Origin: JAJDXW01 sp965223775
GTDB lineage: Bacteria; Pseudomonadota; Gammaproteobacteria; HK1
Direction of reading: 5' to 3'
Assembly (NCBI GenBank): GCA_965223775.1
Contig: OZ245021.1
Coordinates: 2,356,001 to 2,420,000 of the forward strand
DNA: 64,000 bases
A program made the translations under genes and the position numbers. Shown here piece after piece: positions 44,263-53,157 of the stretch. The stretch's first letter is position 1, and every line of letters begins with the position of its first letter. The notes beneath the pieces are model-generated. The model searched no databases and had not been told where the DNA came from. It saw nothing but the letters and a program-made list of their open reading frames with translations.

Positions 44263-45673
44263 CTCAGCGATCCCCTCATCTTTTTTGTAAGGAATCGTTG
44301 TTAACGATTTGATTTGATCCAAATCAGTATAGCGAAAGCACAGTTTTCTAATTCCTTGTACTCAATTTGCACCTGCGATGGGTCCGTTGACTCGAATATT
44401 GTGCTCCACTTTTTCCCCCAAGTCCGACTTCGGACTTGCACGGGCAGGAGGTTGGAAACAAAATAACTGTTTTCGCCTCTGAGGGTGGATGGTGAAAGCC
44501 CGAGACGTACTTCGCGAAGACCATCTGATTTCCTTCATCACCGAGCTGTACGACGGCGACCTGCACGCCAAGCGGGTCTTGTCGCTCGCCTACGGTACGC
44601 TCGGAGTCCTGACCAGTGCCTCCTTGGCCGTCCATGCCATTGGACAAGGTTTGGCCCACGCCCGTGGCACCCTGAGCAAACACGGCGTCAAGCAGGTCGA
44701 CCGGTTGCTCAGCAATACCGCCATCGAATTGGACGATTTCTTTTCGCACTGGGTGCCTCATGTGATTGGAGCGCGAGAGGAGATCGTGGTGGCATTGGAT
44801 TGGACCAGCTTCGCTCGCGATGGGCACGATACGTTGATGTTGTCGATGCTCACCGAGCATGGCCGGGCCACGGCCCTGATGTGGGAGACGGTATCGACGG
44901 CGACGTTGAAGGACAACCGCAACCGTTATGAGGACGAGTTGCTGTATCGGTTCTCGGAGGTGGTGCCCGATGGGGTAGAGGTGACGGTGGTCGCGGACCG
45001 GGGGTTTGCAGACTGTAACTTGTTCAAAAACCTGGACGAAGAGCTGGGATTCGGCTATGTGATTCGGCTGCCCGCAAGCTACTATGTCACCAGTGAGAGC
45101 GGGGAGCGGCGCTTGGCGTCGCAATGGGTCGGCCCGGCCGGGCGAACCCGCACGTTGCGAGCTGCCCACATCACCGACGCTCACCAGCTGCCCGTCGGCA
45201 CGGTCGTTTGCTTGCGCGACAAGAACATGAAGGACACTTGGTGTCTGGTGGCCAGTGACCGAAACGCCGCACCCCGGCTCCTCATCCAATACTACGCAAA
45301 ACGGTGGGGGATCGAAACGAGCTTTCGCGACCTGAAGGACCGGCGCTATGGCCTTGGCTTGTCGTCGATGCGTACCTCGTGCCCCGAGCGCCGCGACCGG
45401 CTGTTGTTGCTCAGTGTATTGGCAATTGCGTTGTTGTCATTGCTCGGGGCCGCCGGAGAGCGTATCGGCTATGACCGGTGGTTGAAGGTCAATACCGTGA
45501 AACATCGCACCCATTCGTTGTTTCGCCAAGGGCACATGCTCTATGAACATATTCCCAACTGGCCACCGGAACGATTGCGACCGTTGCTCGACGAATTCGC
45601 CGCCATGCTGGCCGAACACAGGCTATACAAGAGAATGTTCGCCATCTTGTGAAAATATGAGGGGATGCTTAAG
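44263..45673 (+). mobile_element. IS4-family insertion sequence, about 1411 bp
   Basis: Imperfect 17-bp terminal repeats (CTCAGCGATCCCCTCAT and the complement of ATGAGGGGATGCTTAAG, 13 of 17 matching) enclose one transposase gene. Both sides carry GTCGCAGGC (44254-44262 and 45674-45682), a 9-bp target duplication consistent with IS4-family elements. It interrupts the nucleotidyltransferase-like gene in the opposite orientation. Confidence 0.85.
44489..45652 (+). CDS. IS4-family transposase
   Basis: 387 residues with DDE motifs in VVALDWTSFARDG (first Asp), VTVVADRGFADCNLF (second Asp) and YAKRWGIETSFRDLKDRRYG, whose glutamate lies in a YREK-like helix. The frame is complete and fills most of the element. 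Confidence 0.92.
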   Translation: MVKARDVLREDHLISFITELYDGDLHAKRVLSLAYGTLGVLTSASLAVHAIGQGLAHARGTLSKHGVKQVDRLLSNTAIELDDFFSHWVPHVIGAREEIVVALDWTSFARDGHDTLMLSMLTEHGRATALMWETVSTATLKDNRNRYEDELLYRFSEVVPDGVEVTVVADRGFADCNLFKNLDEELGFGYVIRLPASYYVTSESGERRLASQWVGPAGRTRTLRAAHITDAHQLPVGTVVCLRDKNMKDTWCLVASDRNAAPRLLIQYYAKRWGIETSFRDLKDRRYGLGLSSMRTSCPERRDRLLLLSVLAIALLSLLGAAGERIGYDRWLKVNTVKHRTHSLFRQGHMLYEHIPNWPPERLRPLLDEFAAMLAEHRLYKRMFAIL

Positions 45674-45749
45674 GTCGCAGGCAGCGCACCAATCAGCGCG
45701 TCGCTCGCTTCGTGCCCCTTGAAATGCTCGCGGAACCTCTCGAGTCCTT

Positions 45750-46772
45750 TCACCATGTCCATCGCTCCAGCAACCGGTCGACGGCCATGGACAGGCGCTC
45801 GTCGGCGTCATCCCAAAACTGCGCGAACAGGGAAAGCGGATCCACTGTATGGTTCCGCGCCAACACTCGCGGATCGTATCGCCAAGTCGCAAGCGTTCCA
45901 TCCGCGTCGTAATCCGCCTCGCTCAAGTCTGCCCACCCGTCCACGACCAGATCTCGCATCTGGTCTGCGGTCACCGCGTACACCGGTGGCGCCGCCGGCG
46001 GGCTGAGATCGCTGAGACGGGCGAGAGCGTGCTCGCCGGCCAGCGGCAAGCCGGGCGGCTCCTTCAGCCAGCGGACATGGTCCAGCCGACGTTCAGGCCG
46101 AATGAGGAGCGTCTTGGCCATGTCAATCAGCAACCGGCCCTCTGCACGGAATGACAGGAGCTTCTTGCGGCCAAGTCGCTCGATCCGGCCAAGTCCGACG
46201 TTGGCGAGCTCATCGCGAGCCCGGCTCGTCGTCATGATCGAATACCGCAGTGGTTCCGTCAGCTCGGTGGCCGTCCATGGCCGCGCTTGCTCACCGTTGA
46301 GGAGGTGGAAAAACAGGACCAGTTGCGCCGATGGCGACAGCTTGTCGGCCCGCTCCGGTTTCGGCGCCCTGTAGTGTTCGCGCAAATCCGTTGCGAGATC
46401 CGGAACAAAGAGCTGATTGCCGGGAACGGCGAAGGCCACGCCACTTGCAATGAGCCGCGCGCGGAAGGGCGCCGCAAGCCGTTCGGCCGAGTACACCACG
46501 ATTCCGTCGAACTTCACCTTCGCCAGGTCCAGGTGCTTCGCGATCTCTGCCGGCGTGTGTTCCCCGCCCTGCGTCGCAGCCATGAAGAGAAGCGGCGTCT
46601 GACCGATCCGGGTCTCAAAAAACCAGTAGAGGTGGGCGAGAAAGACCGGCAGTTTCTGTTGCCCGCCCCAGTCCCGCAAGGAAACACCGCGCTGCAGAAC
46701 GGTTTCGAGATAGCTTTCGAGGCGCTCCCGATACTGGTCTCTGTCTGAGGCGATGTGCTGCTTTTCTAACAT
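45750..46772 (-). CDS. Winged-helix regulator of a (broken) AbiE-like operon
   Basis: 340 residues. The first third is a helical domain (FLAHLYWFFETRIGQTPLLF). Two winged-helix-like parts follow (EHTPAEIAKHLDLAKVKFDG, RSRARDELANVGLGRIERLG has the usual shape in TTSRARDELANVGLGRIERL). No exact family is recognised. Its position directly before a nucleotidyltransferase, with start and stop overlapping by 13 bases, resembles the AbiEi/AbiEii order, and a dyad over its promoter suggests self-repression. It is intact while both downstream partners are destroyed. Confidence 0.75.
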   Translation of the reverse strand: MLEKQHIASDRDQYRERLESYLETVLQRGVSLRDWGGQQKLPVFLAHLYWFFETRIGQTPLLFMAATQGGEHTPAEIAKHLDLAKVKFDGIVVYSAERLAAPFRARLIASGVAFAVPGNQLFVPDLATDLREHYRAPKPERADKLSPSAQLVLFFHLLNGEQARPWTATELTEPLRYSIMTTSRARDELANVGLGRIERLGRKKLLSFRAEGRLLIDMAKTLLIRPERRLDHVRWLKEPPGLPLAGEHALARLSDLSPPAAPPVYAVTADQMRDLVVDGWADLSEADYDADGTLATWRYDPRVLARNHTVDPLSLFAQFWDDADERLSMAVDRLLERWTW

Positions 46773-46781
46773 GCTTCCCGG

Positions 46782-46823
46782 ACACTACCATGGTTTATGT
46801 TAGTTTTCAATGTAGATGGTAGT
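46782..46823 (-). promoter_or_regulatory. Promoter and dyad operator of the winged-helix gene
   Basis: On the minus strand TTGAAA (46810-46805) and TAGTGT (46787-46782) are separated by exactly 17 bases. A perfect 8-bp inverted repeat, ACTACCAT (46784-46791) and ATGGTAGT (46816-46823), overlaps the -10 side and flanks the -35. The start codon is nine bases beyond. Autorepression by the encoded regulator is likely but inferred. Confidence 0.6.
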
Positions 46824-46979
46824 ATATGTTGTCGCCGCAACAGCGTTGCTGCCTCACTTGCAATCCCGTCCGGGCCCAGGCTTCCCGCACAACCCAAGTC
46901 CATGGTGCTAGTCGCCGCGCAAGGGACCCGGAACACCTACTGCGCCGTCCCAACCGATCAAGACCTCTGTGCAGAGGTA

Positions 46980-49193
46980 CTAGTATCTATCCAAGGAAAC
47001 CCCGCGCGGCTGCTGACGGCCGATGAGAAATGCGAAGAGCCGGAGGCTGAGTTCGTTGTCGTCCGATTCGAGCAACTCACGCGCAGCCGCGGTCAGGACC
47101 ATGGTGCGGCAGGGATCGCGAGCGATTGCGGAGACCGGGGCGATATGTTCGGAGAAGGCCGCCCAGGCCTCGACTACGTCACCCGGACCGCACTGATAGA
47201 GTCGCGTCCCCTCGGCGTCATGAACGGAGACATGTCCCGACACCAGAAGCTGAAGGCCGTCCTGGACCGCGCCGCGCACAACGAGCGTCTCTCCGGCTTC
47301 GTATTCCCGCGACACCAGCCAGGGGTCGAGCTCTTCCAGCATCTCTTCGAACAGAATCTGTTCGTCCAGGTGCCGCTCCAGGTCGACCGCGACCCGATTC
47401 AACAGGCGGCGGCGCAAGCCTTGCACCGGGTCGGCGAGCTCCCTCGCCGCCATGGCGACGATCGCGTCTTCGCAGTGCTCGAGGCCGTGGTCGAGGTCCG
47501 GCTCGAACCGGATTCGCTCCTGAATCTCGGCCGGCAGATTGTTCCGAAGGCTGCCCTCGAGTTTCCTCGGAGCTTCAGTCAACGCCACTCTCGCGCCGGC
47601 CGAGTCGGCCAGCCGGATGAACTGGCAAAGGACATTGACGGCGGACAGATCGAACCCGGAAACCGCGGCGAAGTCGAGCAGGACCCACGCCGGCGGCGTC
47701 TCCCCGCCTAGCGGCCGTTTCAGGTGATCGACCATGGGATAGGCGCTGCCGAAGAAAATGTAGCCGCGGAGTCGATATGCTCGGAGAAAGCCACCCCGGT
47801 CCAGCAAGATGGAACGATCGGGAACCGAGCGGGGCTTCGTGCTCTGGCGCTCGCTCCCGGAGAACTCCTCCGCGATGACATCCACGCGGCTCAAGCGGAT
47901 GGCGAACTGCGCGAGGGTCGCAAGCATTCCTGCGCCCACCCCTGCAATGAACCCGAATACCGCGACGGTGACGCAGATGAGCACGATCATCCCGTAGTCC
48001 GTCCAGTGGAGCCGCTTCCGGCTCCGGACGAGCCAATTGTCCAGAAGATCGACACCGATGAAGAGCAACAGCCCACCGATGATCGACAGCGGGAGGAGTT
48101 CCAGGATCCCGCTCCCCAGGAAGAGGGAAAGGGCAAGCACGACGGCAACGACAACCCCGGTCCACGGAGTGTCGGCTCCAAGCATCCGGCACGGCAGCGT
48201 GAAGACGAACGTCTGGCATCCGGGCGCGCTTCCGCCGGCGCCCGCGAACATGCCTGCGAGACCCGCCACCCGGAATTCCCGGTCCAGATCGACTTCGACG
48301 CCGGTCGCTACCTCAAGGCCGTTCACATACACGAGCAGGCATAGAAGGGTCACCAGTGTCACGGTCAGCAGGGTCGGCACCTGCCCGGCAACGACCCGCC
48401 AGTCGACAGACCCCAGATCACCGAACCCAAACGCGGGCCAGAGCCCTCCCTGCGGGATTCCCTGCATAAGGAGGCCCAGCGCCTTGGCTTCCTCCACAGA
48501 AATGTCGAGAACGACCAGACCCAAGTGATAGAACGCGCTCACGAGCACGAGGCTCCCCATCATGATCGCGAGGTTGCCCTTTCGTTTCATGATGAAGGCA
48601 AGGGCGACACCGTAGGCCGCGCCAGGTCCCCACTTCCACACCATGTCGGGCTCAAGAATTCGAGGAAGCGTCTGCCAGTCCAGCGCCACGCCGGTCATCA
48701 CCGAAAGCGCTGCGAGCGACAACACCCAACCAGTGCCGGCGAAGAACCCGCCCGTGACCGGATAGGGGATGAAGCGAAAGAGGTGCGAGAGACGAAAATG
48801 CCCCACCACGAGGAACAGCAGGCCCGTCAGCAGACCGGACAGGACCAGCAGTGCCGCCATGGTCATGAACTGGGCGTGGCCGGGCGCGCCGATCGTGCCA
48901 CCGACGACGGCACCGCCGAGCGTCCCGAGCACCGTCGCGGGCACCTCCTGCGGAACGGCTAGCATGCCCTGGTAGCTGCTCGCGACGCCAATCAGCAGAC
49001 AGAAGACGATGCCGCCGAACAGCATCATGCCGGCACCCTGCACGGCGAACGGCAACATCGGCCCGCTGAACACGATGGCCGCCAAGGCGATGCAGTGAAT
49101 GACGATTACTGCCCCCATGAGCCATCCGACTGCCACCGCCCGGAGCACCTTGGCCGTCTGAAGATCCGCGCGAAGCCGGATGAACTGAACCAT
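46980..49193 (-). CDS. SulP/SLC26-family transporter with STAS and cyclic nucleotide-binding domains
   Basis: 737 residues from the ATG at 49193; the open frame continues to 49610 but that part reads through AT-rich non-coding-looking DNA. About ten membrane segments occupy residues 10-400 (FRFIPYPVTGGFFAGTGWVL is the SulP hallmark). A STAS domain follows (WVLLDFAAVSGFDLSAVNVL). The C-terminal part is a cNMP-binding barrel (EYEAGETLVVRGAVQDGLQL, LVSGHVSVHDAEGTRLYQCG). SulP proteins carry sulfate, bicarbonate or dicarboxylates. The cNMP-like domain suggests ligand control of transport. Confidence 0.88.
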   Translation of the reverse strand: MVQFIRLRADLQTAKVLRAVAVGWLMGAVIVIHCIALAAIVFSGPMLPFAVQGAGMMLFGGIVFCLLIGVASSYQGMLAVPQEVPATVLGTLGGAVVGGTIGAPGHAQFMTMAALLVLSGLLTGLLFLVVGHFRLSHLFRFIPYPVTGGFFAGTGWVLSLAALSVMTGVALDWQTLPRILEPDMVWKWGPGAAYGVALAFIMKRKGNLAIMMGSLVLVSAFYHLGLVVLDISVEEAKALGLLMQGIPQGGLWPAFGFGDLGSVDWRVVAGQVPTLLTVTLVTLLCLLVYVNGLEVATGVEVDLDREFRVAGLAGMFAGAGGSAPGCQTFVFTLPCRMLGADTPWTGVVVAVVLALSLFLGSGILELLPLSIIGGLLLFIGVDLLDNWLVRSRKRLHWTDYGMIVLICVTVAVFGFIAGVGAGMLATLAQFAIRLSRVDVIAEEFSGSERQSTKPRSVPDRSILLDRGGFLRAYRLRGYIFFGSAYPMVDHLKRPLGGETPPAWVLLDFAAVSGFDLSAVNVLCQFIRLADSAGARVALTEAPRKLEGSLRNNLPAEIQERIRFEPDLDHGLEHCEDAIVAMAARELADPVQGLRRRLLNRVAVDLERHLDEQILFEEMLEELDPWLVSREYEAGETLVVRGAVQDGLQLLVSGHVSVHDAEGTRLYQCGPGDVVEAWAAFSEHIAPVSAIARDPCRTMVLTAAARELLESDDNELSLRLFAFLIGRQQPRGVSLDRY

Positions 49194-49824
49194 GAGCCGC
49201 GCGGCTACCGAAGCGAAGAGGCCGTAGAGGCGGCTGCCCGAACGGTACGCGAAGCTCGTCCGACGAACGTTCGCCCGACCGGCGGTGCCGTGGGAATCAA
49301 AGTGCGAATCCTTAAATATATTTTTTTGATGGAAATCAGACAACAGGATACGTTGGCGGCTCCCGACCTGTCCACCTCGAGTCTCTTCCAGGGGATATGC
49401 CAGCGGAAGAAAAACACAATTTTTTATATAAATTGATTTGTTCTTGCAATTGAAACATCCGTATTTGCAATGACGTAAAAGATCGATATGATTCGTTCTC
49501 GCCAGCGGTGTGCCATGGATGCCGCTGAAGCTACGGGGTGCGGAGCGGGAGCGGCGTGGCAATGGGACTGAATTGTGCGAAGTGGTTGGAAGCTGTCTGT
49601 CCGGTGACAAGTAATAAGAGCGCCGAGCGCCGAGCGCCGAGCGCCGAACGGAATGGCCGGACCGCCGCCCAATGGTCGGGGCGTGGCGCGAGGGGAGGCA
49701 GATCTAACCGAGAGGATCGCAGAACGACCTCCACAGCCCGTTGGAATGGTTACACCGGCGGAGGACGGATTCGACAGGGAGGCGCGGAACCTGTCAACGA
49801 CATTGAGACAGCGACGGTTGGGAT
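49194..49824. other. Gene-free stretch upstream of the SulP gene
   Basis: 631 bases. Positions about 49310-49460 are strikingly AT-rich against the surroundings and include TATATAAAAAA on the minus strand, a reasonable place for the SulP promoter. A four-copy 7-bp microsatellite lies at 49620-49647. No gene is supported. Confidence 0.5.
49620..49647. repeat. 7-bp microsatellite, four copies
   Basis: GCGCCGA is repeated four times without interruption in an intergenic region. Confidence 0.9.
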
Positions 49825-50303
49825 TTACTGAGCAGGCCGTGGGGTCGGCGCCGCGGCCGGCGGGTTGATCCAGACCTCCGTGGGAAGAGACTGGGGCTTC
49901 GGGGTTCCGTTCACGAATCGTTCCGGGTTGCGGTTCCAGGCGAGGCGAAGGGTGCGTTCGCGTTGCTTGAGGACTCGGCGACCATCCACCCGACCACATA
50001 TCGGCTGAAGATGTCGAGCAACACGTACAGGTAGAAGTACGTCCAGCGTTTCGGTCCCAGAAGGCGCGTGATATCCCACGACCAGGTTTCGTTCGGTCCG
50101 GTCGCGACCAGCTGGGGCTTGGTGTAGCTCGGGTGAGTGAGCTGATTTCGTCGTTCGCGCACCGGCTGGCTCGCGGCCAGAATCCGATACATCGTGCGTT
50201 CCGAGCAAAGTGCCATCGCCGTTCTGAAAGAGCAGTAAATTGGCCGGAGTGAAAGTGGCGTTTTCTTCGATGGCGTGTTCTTCGAGAGGTCATTGAAGAC
50301 CAT
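49825..50303 (-). pseudogene. IS3-family transposase remnant with internal deletion
   Basis: One frame encodes ERTMYRILAASQPVRERRNQ and GPNETWSWDITRLLGPKRWT, with the first DDE aspartate, up to DIFSRYVVGWMVAESS. Another frame supplies the C-terminal end, NPERFVNGTPKPQSLPTEVW. The central part with the other two catalytic residues is deleted, so the copy is dead. No inverted repeats were found. Confidence 0.8.
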
Positions 50304-50736
50304 CTTCTTCGCTTCTTGATCGTCTTCTTCGACGCGTCCGGATGGACGGCGTGGTCGTGCACGGCGCGCGTGTCCAGCTCTTTCACCCTTTCATGATGTT
50401 TCACCATGTGCTGAATATAGGGAATTCAGTGAAAATTATAAGGACGATCGTACTCGATAGCCCCAACATGACGCGCGACAGTGACGTTCACGGAAGTACT
50501 GCCGACATCGACCCCCAAGTGCCTGGTTGGGAATGACGGATCGATTCGTGGAAGTGACCGAAGGGCTTGCCGTCCGAGGCGCCGCGTCGGCGGGCGAGGC
50601 CGGGTCGGCGACCGGGAGGCGGGCGCGCGAACCCTTCCGGCGGAGGGCGCTCGGCGAGGGTTGATACGTGCGTGCTCCGCGGGAGGCCGCGCGTTCACCG
50701 GCCGGGATGCAGCGTGGCGGCGACGTTTGGTCAGCG
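50304..50736. other. Gene-free region between transposase remnants
   Basis: 433 bases of mixed composition, probably more decayed mobile-element DNA. No intact frame with family features was found. Confidence 0.45.
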
Positions 50737-50847
50737 TCAACTGTTCTCTCCGCCCATCACCTTGCAGGCGTGACTGACGTTGTCCAGTTTCTTCGCCAGC
50801 TCCAACAGCGAGAGCTTGCGCCGTGCTGCCTTCTCCTTCGTGGTCAT
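50737..50847 (-). pseudogene. N-terminal stub of an IS481-like transposase
   Basis: 36 residues starting MTTKEKAARRKLSLLELAKK and ending with LDNVSHACKVMG before a premature stop. This is the helix-turn-helix opening of IS481-type transposases; the catalytic domain is gone. The 206 bases up to 51053 hold CACGCTGAGAAGCGTG-like palindromic DNA that may be the old element end. Confidence 0.65.
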
Positions 50848-51053
50848 GTCATTGCTCCTGGTCAGGGTTCGGATGAAGCTCGCAACTCCATCCTACATAC
50901 CCCCCAGGGGCGGCATGACCACGCTTCTCAGCGTGGTCCAGTGTCAGGCGAATACCATCTCAATACACTCATGGCGCTCCTGAGGGGTGTTCAGGATCGA
51001 AGGGGAACGAATTGACGATCCGGGAGTTCAAGCTCATTGCTCCGCTCGGTCCC

Positions 51054-52829
51054 TTAAGGAACGGCCGGTTGAGCGGTATCGCCGTATAGAAGCCCGGTCT
51101 TCCGGTCAACGCCATATCCTGCGATTCGCAGGGCGATCAGGACGTCACCCAGGTGCAGCTTGTCCAGCACCAGGCCCTTCTGGATGGCCTTGCGCAGTAT
51201 CCGCGCATAGACATGGCTCGGATTGCACGCGTCATCAGCCGGCAACTCGTTGATTGCAGCCGTGATGAGCGCTCCTGTATCGCCGATGGCGAGTTGCGCA
51301 GCCTTCCCCGTTTCCTCGGTTTCCGCGGGCTTCTGCATCGTCACAATCAGGTCTACTGTGACAACGCCTTCTGACCCTGAATTCAACCCTTTGACGGAGC
51401 GCTGCCCCTTGTCCAGGATCGCCACATGCGCCGGCGACGCCTTGAACCCGGCGTCGCGTAGCGCCCGCTGCACCAAGCTCCAGATTCGGCCACTGCTGTT
51501 GCCAAATACCACCGACATATACCGGCCCGGCTTCAGCACCCTGAACGCCTCGGAGAAAGCTTTGCGAAGCAGCTCTTCATAGCGCTCCCCGGACCCGTTC
51601 TTCCGTTTCCCCGTCGTATGGACGACGGCCTCGCGCGTGTGGTCCGTCGTTTTCCCGAGCCACGCTTCCTGAAACAGGTTCATGTCGGAATAGAAAATGT
51701 TGCTGCCGAAGGGCGGATCGGTGAACACGTAATCGACTGAGCTGTCATCCAGATGCGCCAGCTTCTCAGCTGACGCGATCTCGTAACTGACATCCCGCAG
51801 CTCCTCGGTGCTGAACAATTCGCCGCCATCGAACACCGCCTCATTCGCCCGGATAACGGCATTCACCTTGCGGCCGTACAGGTCAAAGACGTTCCACTCG
51901 AAATACACCGGCGCAATGTAGTATGTCTGGTTCTGTGCATTCAGCGGCCGTTTCGCGCTCCACTGATAGCGCATCGAGGCGCGGGGCAGGATGGCTGTGA
52001 ACGCGAAACGCAGCTCCTGCCGTATCGTTTCGTCTTCAACGTCATTGATAGCACGCCACAACTCCACCAGGGCGATCCCGTTGCGCGGCGAAAAGAACTT
52101 CCCGGTTTCCGTCATTCCAGACCGCCGGAGGCCGGAACGGCTGAACATCTCGCGGTCTTCCTCAATCGGCAGCGACGGCACCTTGCGCAAGCGCCCGTCC
52201 TTCAAGGCCGCGTGTATCCTGCGCCGGTCGGTCTCGCACACGGCCTGCCCCACCTGCCGACCGTTCTCCCCTTGAACGACGACTTCCATTGGTACGTCCT
52301 CGCCGCGCGGCCAGCTACGCCGCGCAAACGGGCCGCCACACGACGGGCAGAGTTGCGGCACGCCGCCTCGCGCGTTCAGGGCGTCGAAAAACACCATCTC
52401 ACCCCCGCAGGACGGGCAGAGATAGGTAAACGACCAGATTGTCCGAATCATCTCGACCTTCGCCCCGTCCGAGGCGCGCTTCGTCAGATACAGTGTGCCG
52501 AGGGCCTTGCGGGCCGCCGCGATCACCTGATCCGCCGCGGCGCGTATTTCCTGTGCCGGCGCATTCGTCAGGTAGCCTGCGGCAATGTGTTTGCCGAGTA
52601 CCGAGATATCGCTGAGCCGGGCGCGCCGGTTCAATGTCAACGCGGCGAGGCCCGTCATCCCGGAACCGGCAAAGAAATCCACCACCACCTCGCCTGGCTT
52701 TGTGAACCTCTCTATGAAGGGCAGGATCGCGCCGATCGGCACCTTCGTCAGGTAGGAGTGGCAGTTGTAGATCGGATCGGTGCGTGGGACCGTGATCGTT
52801 TCGGGGAGGCGTACAGGTTCCGGCTTCAC
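51054..52829 (-). CDS. Adenine-specific DNA methylase with zinc ribbon
   Basis: 591 residues. AdoMet motif I VVVDFFAGSGMTGLAAL is at 48-64 and the catalytic motif FTDPPFGSNIFYSD at 369-382. Two CPSCGG knuckles (C138/C141 and C161/C164) form a zinc ribbon inserted between them, as in COG1743-type methylases. FRVLKPGRYMSVVFGNSSGR follows. It is divergent from the regulator and nuclease-like genes across a 121-base operator region, which fits the modification half of a restriction-modification locus. Confidence 0.9.
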   Translation of the reverse strand: MKPEPVRLPETITVPRTDPIYNCHSYLTKVPIGAILPFIERFTKPGEVVVDFFAGSGMTGLAALTLNRRARLSDISVLGKHIAAGYLTNAPAQEIRAAADQVIAAARKALGTLYLTKRASDGAKVEMIRTIWSFTYLCPSCGGEMVFFDALNARGGVPQLCPSCGGPFARRSWPRGEDVPMEVVVQGENGRQVGQAVCETDRRRIHAALKDGRLRKVPSLPIEEDREMFSRSGLRRSGMTETGKFFSPRNGIALVELWRAINDVEDETIRQELRFAFTAILPRASMRYQWSAKRPLNAQNQTYYIAPVYFEWNVFDLYGRKVNAVIRANEAVFDGGELFSTEELRDVSYEIASAEKLAHLDDSSVDYVFTDPPFGSNIFYSDMNLFQEAWLGKTTDHTREAVVHTTGKRKNGSGERYEELLRKAFSEAFRVLKPGRYMSVVFGNSSGRIWSLVQRALRDAGFKASPAHVAILDKGQRSVKGLNSGSEGVVTVDLIVTMQKPAETEETGKAAQLAIGDTGALITAAINELPADDACNPSHVYARILRKAIQKGLVLDKLHLGDVLIALRIAGYGVDRKTGLLYGDTAQPAVP

Positions 52830-52860
52830 AGTAGCAAGATCTCCCAGATGCGTGACGCAA

Positions 52861-52898
52861 AGTCTGTAGACGCAGAGTCTACATGGCGCCTAGTCTAC
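52861..52898. promoter_or_regulatory. Candidate C-protein operator between the divergent R-M genes
   Basis: A 19-base dyad TGTAGAC-GCAGA-GTCTACA (52865-52883) is accompanied by three direct AGTCT copies at 52861, 52876 and 52892 (15-16 base spacing). The place, between methylase and regulator starts, and the GTCT/AGAC core resemble C-boxes of controller proteins. Binding is inferred. Confidence 0.6.
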
Positions 52899-52950
52899 TT
52901 TCCAGAACCTTGAATGCAAGGCCGCCACCATCGCTACTCCGCAAGAGATC

Positions 52951-53157
52951 TTGGCCTTCAACCTGAAGCGCCTGCGAACCTCTGCCGGCCTCTCCCAGGA
53001 GGGGCTGGCCGACCGTGCCGGTCTGCACCGCACCTATATCAGCTCCGTCGAACGCGCACGGCGCAACGTCGCGCTTGAGAACATCTTCCATCTCGCCGAA
53101 GCCCTCGGCACCACCCCGGCTGTGCTGCTGGAACCCATCCCGAAAGGCCCCCGCTGA
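52951..53157 (+). CDS. XRE-family regulator, restriction controller (C protein)-like
   Basis: 68 residues if it begins at the TTG at 52951, the only usual start codon after the in-frame stop at 52891. The whole protein is one helix-turn-helix (LAFNLKRLRTSAGLSQEGLA, RAGLHRTYISSVERARRNV, ALENIFHLAEALGTTP). C proteins of similar size activate the restriction gene after a delay. Its stop overlaps the next start by one base (TGATG), a typical C-R arrangement. Confidence 0.82.
   Translation: MAFNLKRLRTSAGLSQEGLADRAGLHRTYISSVERARRNVALENIFHLAEALGTTPAVLLEPIPKGPR

Larger units (their letters stand above)
43571..45762 (-). pseudogene. Nucleotidyltransferase-like gene broken by IS4 and frameshifts
   Basis: The start at 45762 encodes MDMVKGLERFREHFKGHEAS, then the IS4-family element enters. 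After it the frame continues ACDILFGEAGLPFRATKDFD with the TKDFDIVL motif typical of AbiEii-like nucleotidyltransferases. Joining across the 9-bp duplication needs one extra base (GGTG instead of GGTGG) to keep frame. A second shift lies near 43661-43680, where the other frame resumes as GFDYAALRLPFTLDDATAIL and stops at 43571. At least three lesions make it non-functional. Confidence 0.8.

Noticed and set aside
49424..50407. 327-codon frame over the IS3 remnant
   Set aside because: It mixes out-of-frame transposase DNA with AT-rich spacer; the two short transposase pieces are the real signal.
50426..50740. Minus-strand frame with HLGVDVGSTSVNVTVA, resembling an ASKHA-ATPase or transposase start
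   Set aside because: Only one short motif is present and the rest is Arg/Pro-rich. It is too little to call.
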